From: Seminavis robusta | Taxonomy: Eukaryota; Bacillariophyta; Bacillariophyceae; Naviculales; Naviculaceae | Assembly (NCBI GenBank): GCA_903772945.1 | Contig: CAICTM010000007.1 | Span: 62,001 to 126,000, forward strand | Direction: 5' to 3' | DNA length: 64,000 nucleotides | Part shown: piece by piece, positions 35,301 through 44,615 of the stretch | Numbering within the stretch: the first letter of the stretch is position 1 | How the letters are laid out: every line of letters starts with the position of its first letter | Position numbers and translations under genes: made by a program | The notes under the pieces: generated by a model | What the model was told of the DNA's origin: nothing | Databases searched by the model: none | What the model saw: the letters and a program-made list of their open reading frames with translations, nothing else

Positions 35301-36870
35301 CAGCCCGTCCCAATGGGATTTACCCTCCGGTCAAAGTTCCTGCAAGAAGTGTGAAAATATCCAGTCGCTCGAGACTCGCTACAGCAGCGTAGTGTATTCT
35401 GGCACCTGCCGTCCCTTGGCAGTACCCATGAAGATCGACAAGACGGAGCAAGCGATCAACAATTTATGTGTAGTGACGAGTGATACCGCCAACAATGAGC
35501 ACGATTTGCTGGCGGAGAAGGTACCCATACACAGCAAGAACGGCAAGCGAAAAGGACGATCTTGCGATAACGAGCAGAACTCAAACGAGAGCTGCGACAA
35601 GCAGATTGGTGCCAGATCTCCCGAAAAGAAGAAGGTCAAACATGACAAGGCCAACGTACGAATCGAAAGCAGTTCGGACGGCGCAGCAACCACGACATCG
35701 GACGAGGCTGAATGGTCTCACACAACCGAGGAACGAACGGTGAATGGAACAGGGGATCCAATCATGAAAAAATGTCAAGGTTGTGGAGCGTCCAAGTCTC
35801 ACATTGGATTTGCAGAGAAGCAATGGGAACTCGCCACCGGACTGGGAATCTGTGTCGTTTGTGAAAACCCCACGAGCAAGCGAAAACGTGAACAACCTCC
35901 CGCAGTCACTGGGCAACCCTCAAAGAAGAAGGCCAAGATCAGCTACAAGCAGTTTGAAAAGCGCTGTGCCAAATGCCGCTCATCCAATGGGGTCCCTGGA
36001 ACTTGGCATGACGATTCGACTTGCAAGGCTTGTGTTGAGGCCAAGTACTTTGGTGCCCCAGGGATTCCTTATCAGCGTTTCAAAGCGTACGGCATTGACG
36101 AATGGAAGCAGTTCGACGGCAAAGACGACCCTTTTTTGGTGGGCACCTATCATCCAATCTACTACTCGAGTTCTCGTCTTGTCCCGGACCACGAGATGGA
36201 AGATGTGTCCCGAGGCGGATTACGTGGCTGCATGAAACTCTCGCTTACGTCGTCGGGAGACACTAGTACAGCCTTGGCTGGTGAATTTGAGCTGGACTAC
36301 ACTGGCAACGACAGCCTGTTCCAGGCATCACGTCCTTGTGGATCCTTGGTGGACTCGAAAGCGTTCCTGGACACAGCCAATGAATCGATTGACAATCTGC
36401 ACGACAACCCAACCTCCAAAACCCTTGTTCTGAATCGAAAGATTGGATTGGACCCCACTTGGTTTCGTAGCCTTGACAAAACGGCATTGTCCAGAGACAC
36501 CAAGACCTATTGTAGCGCCAAACTCAGGGTTGTCGGTGGCAGCAAACCCTACGCGTTGGGCTTGGAGTTTGATCAGTTGCCGGCAGCATTGCATGCCTTT
36601 ACTCCCACGTACGGTGGAGAACAGCCAGAAGACTTGGGTCACGCCCTGGCCATGCTGAGCAAATATCGAAATGGTCGCAATTCTTGGATCCACAAGCACT
36701 TGGGGTGGCCTGACAAGGTGGCCTCCCTCATTCGTTCCTTCATGGCCCCGGAACCAGTTATGTTGATCAAACCTGGTGATTTGGTGTTGGAGGTTGAGGA
36801 GAGCCCAGAACGCGAGTGGACAAAGACTTTCATTTTTCGCAAGAGTTGTATCATAGAAATCATGGACTGA
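32380..36870 (+). CDS. Large protein with repeated Stc1-like zinc motifs
   Basis: One uninterrupted exon of 1,496 residues. Five complete copies of a motif C-x2-C, then (G)F-x4-QW or EW, then G-x-C-x2-C occur at about 21-52, 200-233, 923-957, 959-994 and 1130-1163. A copy without the first Cys pair lies at about 810-836, and a variant (KRCAKC, TWHDD, CKACV) at about 1193-1224. The pattern resembles the Stc1 domain, a LIM-like zinc fold that in fission yeast links RNAi to heterochromatin; I make that match by eye. Residues 240-800 are low-complexity (Asn, Thr, Lys, Arg, Asp) and probably disordered. The last ~270 residues look folded but I cannot name them. No signal peptide or membrane helix; the basic composition suits a nuclear or nucleic-acid-binding role. 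Length without introns is notable here, as most long genes in the window are spliced. Confidence 0.75.
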   Translation: MKNRNKEQKPQEQKQRPVTKRCVACQRCKDKSGFYQKQWKKENSTGYCQPCWEDFILRKQQGIRADVIGPVDSSTSPTSTATSRSSLHVKIPDLPSPEPEAELDTTSTSTCTLKPEAGADSVSTRRSKHKTTRSYKDKPSHGQANDNLSLSPATFSSDKSLSEPDVASNDIVVSGSDVVPVNQQDKTALLVEKPKNKQNTKRCRDCGIPKHQVDFYPTEWSRLSGAGFCKPCWYKANHIIVPLSMTTQQDHDKPATVMTGPPGPTRDQPVISDATNRIRTNKKAINRKQPTMNTGPPSDSPKDNHSSFASADPQGNTTISNESRKRGDTRRDDDEFPRPTSRTSLQSSHQGLDNASTTSQTISQKDNPKTTSNLGTPPKNRNKHPREMSTSDNPQKEMTHDNAHPETMNQKVTEATRRRRASTLQKNVARRRDTDDIGDNRTNNLAMEADNEATTTLGNKKPPPSTNVSRATSSKTSNDLKSSSNNNKRHPSGTVGGGNYKSHDTTYDNDLDSDHDHDDSGDKNGTSSTCAQQVKQTSGNRIPRKQPQTLTVRGGGRDKTKGRVTVIRARSVKDKGNGTIRINDFIKEPSTSRHTGKGNRLIDPRGIGNAKRNETENERGRIQECSPKEDQPSRSQAAKSNDRHAKNQQHLQNGTSHSEQVVDKLSTNGTRNDVETTTNPPSTSHDPATRETRRIENECSRVNKQHENNTNRNGKKSVSRNEEKVTTVIRKRDSGNTNGVPTCRRKPEASFSSSRPSNDKDSSENPNTGSNLIGPSSCQKEDESLPTTMSPCRKDNARAVLRPSSSCKGRHPETEFDETQWELSIHGNGRCKTCPPVNDNGKNSDHAKNLGMRNTNCKAKDILLSSQSGKSNTVGHDNQLIVFEKKDTNKETNKASEQGNKTISCPGKISEKVPVVHPTDKLRPCKKCHQSLHKTGFNKKQWSLALFGYGKCTQCPEDTKLCYGCNRERNCGCFSPSQWDLPSGQSSCKKCENIQSLETRYSSVVYSGTCRPLAVPMKIDKTEQAINNLCVVTSDTANNEHDLLAEKVPIHSKNGKRKGRSCDNEQNSNESCDKQIGARSPEKKKVKHDKANVRIESSSDGAATTTSDEAEWSHTTEERTVNGTGDPIMKKCQGCGASKSHIGFAEKQWELATGLGICVVCENPTSKRKREQPPAVTGQPSKKKAKISYKQFEKRCAKCRSSNGVPGTWHDDSTCKACVEAKYFGAPGIPYQRFKAYGIDEWKQFDGKDDPFLVGTYHPIYYSSSRLVPDHEMEDVSRGGLRGCMKLSLTSSGDTSTALAGEFELDYTGNDSLFQASRPCGSLVDSKAFLDTANESIDNLHDNPTSKTLVLNRKIGLDPTWFRSLDKTALSRDTKTYCSAKLRVVGGSKPYALGLEFDQLPAALHAFTPTYGGEQPEDLGHALAMLSKYRNGRNSWIHKHLGWPDKVASLIRSFMAPEPVMLIKPGDLVLEVEESPEREWTKTFIFRKSCIIEIMD

Positions 36871-37419
36871 CCCAAGGAAGGACTTGGCTGGCGGTGAATT
36901 GAAACTCGGACCATAGAAAGCACGCCTTAGACACAGCTGAAAAACTGGCTTCGCCTTGACATTAGACAGTGCATTGGAAAGAAGCCCCCTTGTTGGCACT
37001 TGGCTGTTCCTTTGGCTGTCATGTTTGGATACGAACCGGTAGTGGATACGGCATGGGCAAGCGGAAGAGGAGACTCTTTAGCTAGCTAGCTGGTGCAGTA
37101 CACGCAAAACCCAAAGCTGTTCGACAAGTGTCAAGTCAAAACAGATATGCCTTCTAGCTAGTAGGTCTCTCAGCTGGTTAGATGCCGTAAGAACCCAGTC
37201 TTTGTGCAACCTTGGTTTACCGCATCTACCAGGTACCCAGCTCTACCAAATATATGTCTTCCAGTCTTCGATGGAAATGACCGTGCCTTGCATCACGTGT
37301 ACGCACACCAATTCTGTTTTGTCGTCGTCGTTGTTGGATTGTTATTATTGTTGTTGTTGGATTGGTTCAGCGACTGGAAGCCAGAGCTGGATAACAATAC
37401 TCTTGAAAAATTTAGCAAG
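36871..37419. other. Intergenic; possible upstream extension of LRR gene 3
   Basis: An open frame continuous with LRR gene 3 starts at 37204 and would add 72 residues including a Val/Leu run near 37315-37365. The two paralogues have nothing like it, so I treat this stretch as 5' leader. CTAG runs near 37079 and 37155. Confidence 0.5.
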
Positions 37420-39862
37420 ATGGACGATACTTCCATAGGTAATAGTCAAAACAAGGAAGAGACGAATGGCAGGCCTACCGGTATTGCTAAAGCCACCGTC
37501 AAAGATTCCAATGCCACTGATGAACCAGTTGGTATGGTTGGCAAAATACTTGTCCTAGAAGAGCAAGACCGAAGGGAACGGGAGAGAGCTGCTGATGTTC
37601 AACCACAACCGGCACAATGTGGGTCAGTGCACACGACCATAGAAGGTCCTAACTCCAGTCTTTATGATTCGGAAAGCCACAATGCCATGGGCATGGTTGG
37701 AAAGAGGCTCATTCTAGCACAAGAAGAAGCTGATGCAGCTAATGCAGCTGCCATAGTTACTAGCACTGTGGATAGAGCAAGAGCAAGAGCAATTGCCCCT
37801 GCAGGTGCCGGTGCCAGTGCAGCTTCTGTCCTACAGGTCTCTGGTACCAACCAAAATACAAGGAGAGCTATTGATGTCTCCCCTGCAAAGAACTCACAGA
37901 TAACTCCAACGGAACCCCCTCAACTTACGAGACAGGATAATGTGCAACAACAGGTTCTGCCAGGAGCAGTGGCGGTACCAGGGGTTGGAGAAAGGCAATT
38001 TGGATCCTCGACAGGAAACAACATTTCAGATCCGGAAGAGCAGGATTTTGTTCGTGACAACCATCATGATGACAATCACAATTTGGGCCTGGTAGAAGCA
38101 GAGACAGTGGACGACCTGGAACTGCCCAACGCCATAGCTGTTCCTGCCATTGACAGCACCAGCACCAGACGGTCCATTACTCAGAAGTATCAATTTCGAT
38201 TTGCAGCTTTTGCAATCACTCTATTGCTCATTGGAGGGATCATTATCGGCTCCATTTGTGGGGCTGGATTGTGTAAGGCTGATGATTCTATTCAGCCTGC
38301 AATGACAGAAAGGGACATGCTTCAGGCTCCCAAGATCAAAGCAGTCCTAGCTGAAATATTGGGAGATGGCTACTTTGATCGGGCAGAGGAATCTGGAGAT
38401 GATTTGGATGTTGACCTTTCCCAATTCTTGATGGAAACCAGGCTGAAGGCATTTGACTGGATTGTCAATCACGACCCAATGCAGTTGGAGTATGATGCTC
38501 CCAACTTGGTTCAGCGGTTTGTTCTCGTGCTCTTCTACTATCAGACCACAAGGCACAAGCCGTGGAAAGAGTGCAACCCAGTAGCAACCAACCAAAAAAG
38601 CTCAACAACCAATTTCTGCTACCAAATACATTCTGTAACTGGTGACATTACAGTAAGAATCTGGGGCGATCAGTGGCTCTCTGACAGTCACGAATGCAAG
38701 TGGGCTGGAATTAGCTGTGATGAAACTGTGCAATCAGAGGAGAGGACAGTTGATGAGCTACGCCTGGGTAAGTCTTGACAGTGTTGGCATGCATTTGATC
38801 ATATTTCTTTCTGACACTGCAGACCTGTGGACGGTTCAGATTGGAATCATCTCAATGGCCCTCTTCCCTGGGAGATCACAAGATTGCCGCTGCTGAGATC
38901 TCTATGGCTGCACAACAACATGCTCACTGGAAAACTGCCAACAGGACTTTTTTTCAAAAAAGCTGGTGCTGCCCTGGAAACTCTTCTTTTGTCCTCGAAT
39001 CAAATTTCCAGCACTATTCCTGCAGAATGGGTGGCAAACCTTCTTGAAGGAAACGGAAAACTTGTCGGTCTATATCTGCGTCGCAACACATTGACCGGGA
39101 AAATTCCATCAGAGTTGGGTCTACTCTCTTTGAAAAACCTCATACTCACAAGCAACACTCTGACAGGTCCCATTCCACAAGAACTATTCAAACAAAGTTC
39201 GCTACAAGGGCTCAATTTGGGAAAAAATGATGTAAGTTCTGCTCATCGTGCTGTTTTCAGACACTCACACCCAGGCACGGCCAAAGCTTACCTTCTTTTT
39301 GTTGCTCTCTGTTGATTTCAAGCTCACTGGGACTTTGCCAAGTGAAGTTGGACTGCTCACCAATTTGCAATACCTGTATTTGAATTACAATAATATTTTG
39401 GGTTCCTTGCCCTCAGAGATTGGTCTGTCAAACCAGCTTGAGGAACTCATTCTCTCTAACACCAACATTCAAGGGACAATCCCTGAAGAACTCTTCACAG
39501 GAGGACTTAAAAATCTTGGGTATTTGTACTTGGATGGGTGCAACTTTACTGGGACCATCAGCCAATCACTTGGCCTTTTGACAAATCTCAAAAAGCTGCG
39601 TGTCTCCGACAACCACTTCCATGGCACTATTCCCAATGAAGTCGAGGCATTGCCACTTCTAACTGAACTTCTGGTGAATGGGAATGATCTGTCTGGCACA
39701 GTTCCAGTCTCTTTCTGTCAGAATCTTTATGCTGGGGAAATAGGTTCCAAGGTTGTGGCTGACTGTTTGCCCAATGCAGTAACCGGAGTTCCTGGCATCC
39801 AGTGTGCTTCTGATTGCTGCACCAGTTGTTGTGATGAAACAGGAGTTTGCCTTTCCACTTGA
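37420..39862 (+). CDS. LRR membrane protein 3 (no kinase domain)
   Basis: Closest relative of LRR protein 1, on the opposite strand 34 kb away. Exons 37420-38767, 38840-39231 (392 bases) and 39323-39862 give 759 residues. The cytoplasmic region has both GMVGKILVLEE and GMVGKRLILAQ motifs, a Gly/Ala-rich LPGAVAV stretch and the segment GLVEAETVDDLE, nearly identical in protein 1. The membrane helix (LLLIGGIIIGSICGAG, about 265-285) is followed by FDWIVNHDPMQLE, cap WAGISC, about ten LRRs and CCTSCC at the end. The start was set at 37420 by comparison with the paralogues; an in-frame ATG at 37204 would add a second hydrophobic segment. The acceptor at 38839, not the CAG at 38822, keeps the LRR frame. 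Extracellular LRR and receptor-like role are inferred. Confidence 0.87.
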
Positions 39863-40403
39863 TTACTCTCAAGATTAAGGGTTGTCCAAATTCTTGTTCT
39901 TGTCTGTAGCAGCTAAGCATCATGTTCTATTAACCTACCTTTTCTGGCCTGTTGCAGGGCCGTGGCAGTCAATAAGGCCAGGGACCACAGGGAATAGTCT
40001 TCAGCGTTGTGTCTAGAGTATTTTACTCATTTACTATTCGTTTTATACGAGGTTGTGTTGGTGTCAGATGGGTCGTGATTAATGTATTGCGTGGTGCGAA
40101 AGCGCACAGGCTATATAGAGGCTATATTTCGCAGCGCACAAGTCATTGTGAATCGAGTTGATGTATGCAACCCGTGGATCAGAAAGATTCGAAATCACAC
40201 ATCTGTAGGCGATCGAGTGGAGCCACAAGCGTCGATCGGGGTTCTGCTGATGGCGTCAACTCGTCGTGTGTTGTCCCTTGCCTCCACGGTTTTGTCCCCG
40301 CAACCCATGCCTTGGACCAAGCCTGTGGGCCTGACGGTTCTAGCTAGCTAGCCCAGTGATGTTAGAAAGTAGAACTTTGAGGATCACAGCCAACTAGCCA
40401 GGG
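39863..40403. other. Intergenic, no gene seen
   Basis: Downstream of LRR gene 3. An 89-codon frame at 40082-40351 has no recognisable motif. CTAG run near 40342. Confidence 0.5.
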
Positions 40404-40915
40404 ATGCTGATTCGCAATGTGACCAGACGACCTCTCGGGTGGGAATTTTGATTGGGTTGGATTTTACCGACAACAGCAAGATCTCGAGTCGACGGTGTTA
40501 TGTGCAACTGGAACAGGAATCCGTGGAGATCAAAGTCTTTGCGCAAGACTTGGAGTACTTTTATAATTGTCGATACGTCCCTCTTCAGACGGATGCGGTC
40601 TGGTCTATATTGGCCCCTTGGCTGGGTCTTTTCGGGACGATGTGGATGATCAAGATAGACCGCCAATCTTTAAGATTGGGCAACGTGTGACCATTCTACG
40701 GGCAAACCAGTCGCAGTCGGTGGTGTTTCATGGATATCCTCGAATCAACGGAGCAGCCGGATCCTCATCGATTGAATGGTATTTGTCGACCCAAGTCGTC
40801 GGCCTTGCGCAATTCCATTGTGGACATTGATTTGTGCATGTATTCGCAACGAGATTCCACTAGTGTTGCATCCTCTATGTTTCGCGAGGACGAGGACGAT
40901 TTGCTGGACTTCTGA
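40404..40915 (+). pseudogene. Possible decayed or mis-sequenced small gene
   Basis: Three overlapping frames read like protein one after another: about 40439-40620 (SVEIKVFAQDLEYFY), about 40610-40790 (FKIGQRVTILRANQ) and about 40795-40915 (SIVDIDLCMYSQ, ending DEDDLLDF and a stop). No GT-AG pair at the changeovers joins them, so at least two frameshifts would be needed. A short frame from the ATG at 40404 stops early. I do not recognise the family. It could be a broken host gene, a sequencing error in a live gene, or chance. Low confidence. Confidence 0.3.
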
Positions 40916-41499
40916 TGAATAAAGGAGTAACCAATGCGTGCAAGTCGCAGCAAGTAGCCCTTGGACAACCGAAACTCTGTGCCCCTCGAATCGAATCGAA
41001 TCGAATCGAATCGACCTCACGTCACGTCCAGACGTCCACACGCGTGATTTCCTTTATTGCGATTGCTAGCTATAGTGATGGCTGCCTCAAGCCATGCACC
41101 TTGTGTTGGTCAGAGTCTTCGGAATGGATTCGTGCCACAGCTGACTCTTTAACTCAGGAGCATGCAATTGCAGGGCCTTGCCGAACCAACTGCTTCCAAG
41201 ACTAAAATTAATGATAAGGACAAGAACATCCGAAGGTACAGCGTAGTCAGCCATGCATTGCTTCGTTTGTGGCAAATCCTATAGATAGGTAGGTTGTAAG
41301 ATGTAGCTTGGACAGTACCGGTACTATGCATACTTAGTTCCCCTATAGATACAATAACCTCAAGCAGTGTGAATGGGAGGAACCTCCACTAACACTCGTT
41401 TGCAATTACACCTTACAACAAACAAACAGCTCCATGCATTGCTTGGGCAAGCGGTTGTACGGTATCCATCTCAAACCGTTCTAGCTCATTTGTTGCCGT
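40916..41499. other. Intergenic, no gene seen
   Basis: Contains the TCGAA microsatellite at 40986-41014 and otherwise nothing I can name. It is the downstream side of the GPCR-like gene. Confidence 0.6.
40986..41014. repeat. TCGAA microsatellite
   Basis: Five full copies of TCGAA plus TCGA in intergenic DNA. Confidence 0.85.
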
Positions 41500-43068
41500 T
41501 CATGTAGCCTCGGACTTGCCAGTGTCGTCGGGCACTTCAATAATGCCCAAGGCCAAAGCTTCTCTGAGGACTGTTAGAGACGGTCTGACACCGGTAGTCT
41601 TGGCCTCGTCAATGATGGATTGAACTTCTGTTTTGCGTCGTGTCAAGTCGTGTTCATCGAGCACCCCTGCTCCTTCTTGAGCTTGCACCAATACTAGTAC
41701 AGCAGGGTCTTCCTCGTCACTAAATATTTCTGCAGTATTCCCGTGGTGATCGTCAGTGCCCCCTGGAGCTTGTTCCCGTGAATTGGTGTCTCCTTCCTCT
41801 TCATATTCATATTCTTCCCCCCCAAAAGCTTCTTCCCCTTTGGTGTTGTCGTCGTCTGACATTCTAGCAGCCTCCGCTGCATCATAATCGAAGGACACTT
41901 GTGCTTGCGACTGTTGTGACTGTTGTTGTGATTCGTTGATGATGGTTGGTGTCCGAAAAGCTGTACTGAGCCGAGTGGATATGAACCGAGAGGATTTCAA
42001 CCGTGACCAGGGTGATCTGGTGGTGCTGACACCCCGATCCCAGTTTCGTCGAGTATTGTTTCCTTGTGGCCAGATGGTATACATGAATGTCTGGCAACAC
42101 GACCAATCATGCTTATGATCCGCTCGATTCTTGAAAAAGGGCAGTGCAAAGTAGGCAATCGAACTCCAAATCCCGTACGTGGGTAGGAGCAACAAATTCA
42201 AGTAGAAGAAGGGATCTTGATCGGCGACCAAATCGTTTTCCTTGTCACGCCCCGCCAGGATTTCGTCTCTGACGGCGGTGAATAGGGCAAAGAACCATGT
42301 GATTTCAAAGCTGAGGACGTAGAGGGTACAGCGCAATGCCACCCGTCGTGATTGTGTCCGATTGCGTCCACCGGAATATCTATCACCGGCCCGTTCCGCG
42401 GAATAGACGGTCCAATAGACCATGATCATGGCCAATGCCACAATGATTTGTGTGATGAACAAGGGTAAATATCCCGTATAGAAGCGTAAGGTCCTCCAAT
42501 TGGCCCCACGATCACAGGACACGGTAGGATGTTCGGAACATCCCAAGGGACTCTCAGCGACCCAACATAACCATCCCCCCGTAGCATTGTAGGCTTGATA
42601 CGGCAATGGTAATATGGCCGCAAATAAGCCCAAGAAAAGGGGGATGGCATGCAAACATAACTCATAGTTTTTGAGGTACTCTTCGCCTTGTCTGAATTTG
42701 ACCAATACCAAATAGACCACAGCCAATTCTGCATTGTACATCCAACTGGACTTGGAACTGAAATTATCCAAAAAGCCCTGAGCCGTACAGGTAGCCTGCG
42801 TCCCCGCCGCCCCATAAATCTCCACCATATTGCCATTGGCATCGACGACATTGGGTGGGACCATCCAAGTGGATAAGAAGGGAGTCACAAAGGTATAAAG
42901 CGCATCACTGATGGCGACACCCAACAGGATACGATTGCTCACTTTTTGGATTTGTCCAGGTGTCCGAGTGACATGATTGATCAGTAATGCCGAGCACACC
43001 AGTGATATACTACCGGTGACTTTGGGAGAAAGGGCAATCAGCTTGGCAAAGTCGGATCCCGAGCTCAT
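41500..43068 (-). CDS. Seven-helix GPCR-like receptor (cAMP-receptor-like class likely)
   Basis: Single exon of 522 residues. Seven hydrophobic segments are visible at about 15-35, 47-72, 110-128, 136-157, 195-222, 250-272 and 290-315, followed by a long C-terminal tail of ~190 residues with Gln/Ser runs and an acidic stretch (EYEYEEEGD). A Cys before helix 3 (ATCTAQGF) and Cys residues in the second outer loop (CWVAESPLGC) suit the usual GPCR disulfide. The layout, short loops and CTAQGF-type segment resemble slime-mould cAMP-receptor-like and related protist receptors; the class is uncertain because no diagnostic motif such as DRY or NPxxY is present. Probably a plasma-membrane receptor for an unknown ligand. 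No signal peptide, as is common for this group. Confidence 0.75.
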   Translation of the reverse strand: MSSGSDFAKLIALSPKVTGSISLVCSALLINHVTRTPGQIQKVSNRILLGVAISDALYTFVTPFLSTWMVPPNVVDANGNMVEIYGAAGTQATCTAQGFLDNFSSKSSWMYNAELAVVYLVLVKFRQGEEYLKNYELCLHAIPLFLGLFAAILPLPYQAYNATGGWLCWVAESPLGCSEHPTVSCDRGANWRTLRFYTGYLPLFITQIIVALAMIMVYWTVYSAERAGDRYSGGRNRTQSRRVALRCTLYVLSFEITWFFALFTAVRDEILAGRDKENDLVADQDPFFYLNLLLLPTYGIWSSIAYFALPFFKNRADHKHDWSCCQTFMYTIWPQGNNTRRNWDRGVSTTRSPWSRLKSSRFISTRLSTAFRTPTIINESQQQSQQSQAQVSFDYDAAEAARMSDDDNTKGEEAFGGEEYEYEEEGDTNSREQAPGGTDDHHGNTAEIFSDEEDPAVLVLVQAQEGAGVLDEHDLTRRKTEVQSIIDEAKTTGVRPSLTVLREALALGIIEVPDDTGKSEAT

Positions 43069-44615
43069 GCTAATGATTGCAATGATTGATATATATATTA
43101 GTATTAGTATACCCCCTTCTTTACAGCTATATCTATAGATAAGAAAGAATACAGGTACTGCACCAGTATACTAGTAACATTAATGAGGAGGATGGAATAC
43201 CAATACAATACAATACAATACAATACAATAGCTATACCGGTAGCTAGATACAGTACCATACATACCGGTACCGAGCCCAGAATTCAATCTGATGCAAAAG
43301 CTTCTGTGATGATGGAAGAAGAACGACTTCAAGTTGGTTTTCACCCCCATTGCTACTCCAAAACCCCCCTACCCCCATTGCTGTTTGGCATGGATAAGAC
43401 TTATCGATATACCAGGTAGTCTGGCCGTGTCAGCCGATTTTGGTTACAGTATTATTTTTCGTACATGTTGTTAGCGATGGAGCGCGTGAGCGCGTATACA
43501 TAGGTATGCATATACCTGGTACCAGGTATACCGGTAGGCACGGATGTGCGCCCTTTGTTGTTTAGAGAACCCTATCCTCACCATTCTTCCTTTCGAGTGA
43601 AGGACTGATTGGTGACGAAGCAATACTGGTACCGGTTACCATACCAGCAATGATAACATGCTATGATAACCGACTAACAAACACTGTTGAATTACAGTAA
43701 AAACTTGATCATAGTAAAAATCTGCTTTTGGTTTGCTGTCCACAGTACGGGTACGGTAGGCACAGTACTGTATCTAGCACAAGCTAGCACAGCAGGCAGG
43801 AAGATCAAGGTTGGCTAGCTATTAATAGTCCGCTTGGAATGAATGTCATTCATGGTGTCTTCTTAGCCAGCCAATCGAGCAAGGACAATCTAGGTACGTA
43901 CGTAGTGGAAAAGCATTGCCGGCCAGTAGCTAGCATTGGCAGCCTCAGGCTGACCCACAATCTGCCTGTGATGGTATTTCACTGCCTGAAGCAAAGACTG
44001 TTGATGGTCAAGGTTTGCTTCGACTGGACTAAACCACCGTACGTACTCGACTTCTCCGAATCATTCAGCTTGATCGTGGCCAGCTACATACTGGCTAGCT
44101 AGCTAGAGTAGTGGTTTGTCTGTTCATCCCATGGGCATCCATTCTCAGAAACCCACCCGAGAACTTCCAAATGTCCATTTCCACGTCATGCCGGCGTGTA
44201 TCTGCATCCCATGTCCCATGCCCCATGCCCAGTTCAAGGTTACAAGTGTCCATTCTCAGTGCCACTGGAGTCCCACGACTTGGCAATTCACTGCCAATGA
44301 TACGATACCAAGACAGACAGCTTAACTAGCTAGTTTATGGGTTTTGCATACAGGGTTCGGATGCCCGAGCTTTCAAAGGAACCGAGAGAAATAGACGAAG
44401 ACCTGGTGAATCTACTCTTTAAATCTTCTACACTCAACCAAGTTAAGTATCTTTGGACGATTCGTCCGTCTGATCTCGAGGTGAGCAGAAGATCTCTTGG
44501 ACCGCCGACCAATGATCGAGCAACTGGCAAACGGACGAAACCAACAATCCTGCATCTCGTGAAACCTCGCTTCAGAGCTAGCTCAGTCTGACAGTGGCCA
44601 TGGCTGCTGCTACCC
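43069..44615. other. Intergenic between divergent genes, no gene seen
   Basis: 1.5 kb with dense simple sequence: a CAATA microsatellite at 43196-43230, repeated ACCGGTA and ACCAGGTA palindrome-like units (43234-43270, 43510-43540, 43628) and CTAG runs near 44095. An 84-codon frame at 44337-44591 just upstream of the next gene has no recognisable domain. Confidence 0.55.
43196..43230. repeat. CAATA microsatellite
   Basis: About seven copies of the pentamer in the region upstream of the GPCR-like gene. Confidence 0.85.

Noticed and set aside
37204-37419. Upstream in-frame extension of LRR gene 3 with a Val/Leu run
   Set aside because: Absent from both paralogues and would add a second membrane segment; the ATG at 37420 aligns with the family starts.
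44337-44591. 84-codon frame just before the clostripain-like gene
   Set aside because: No motif; likely the 5' leader of the downstream gene.
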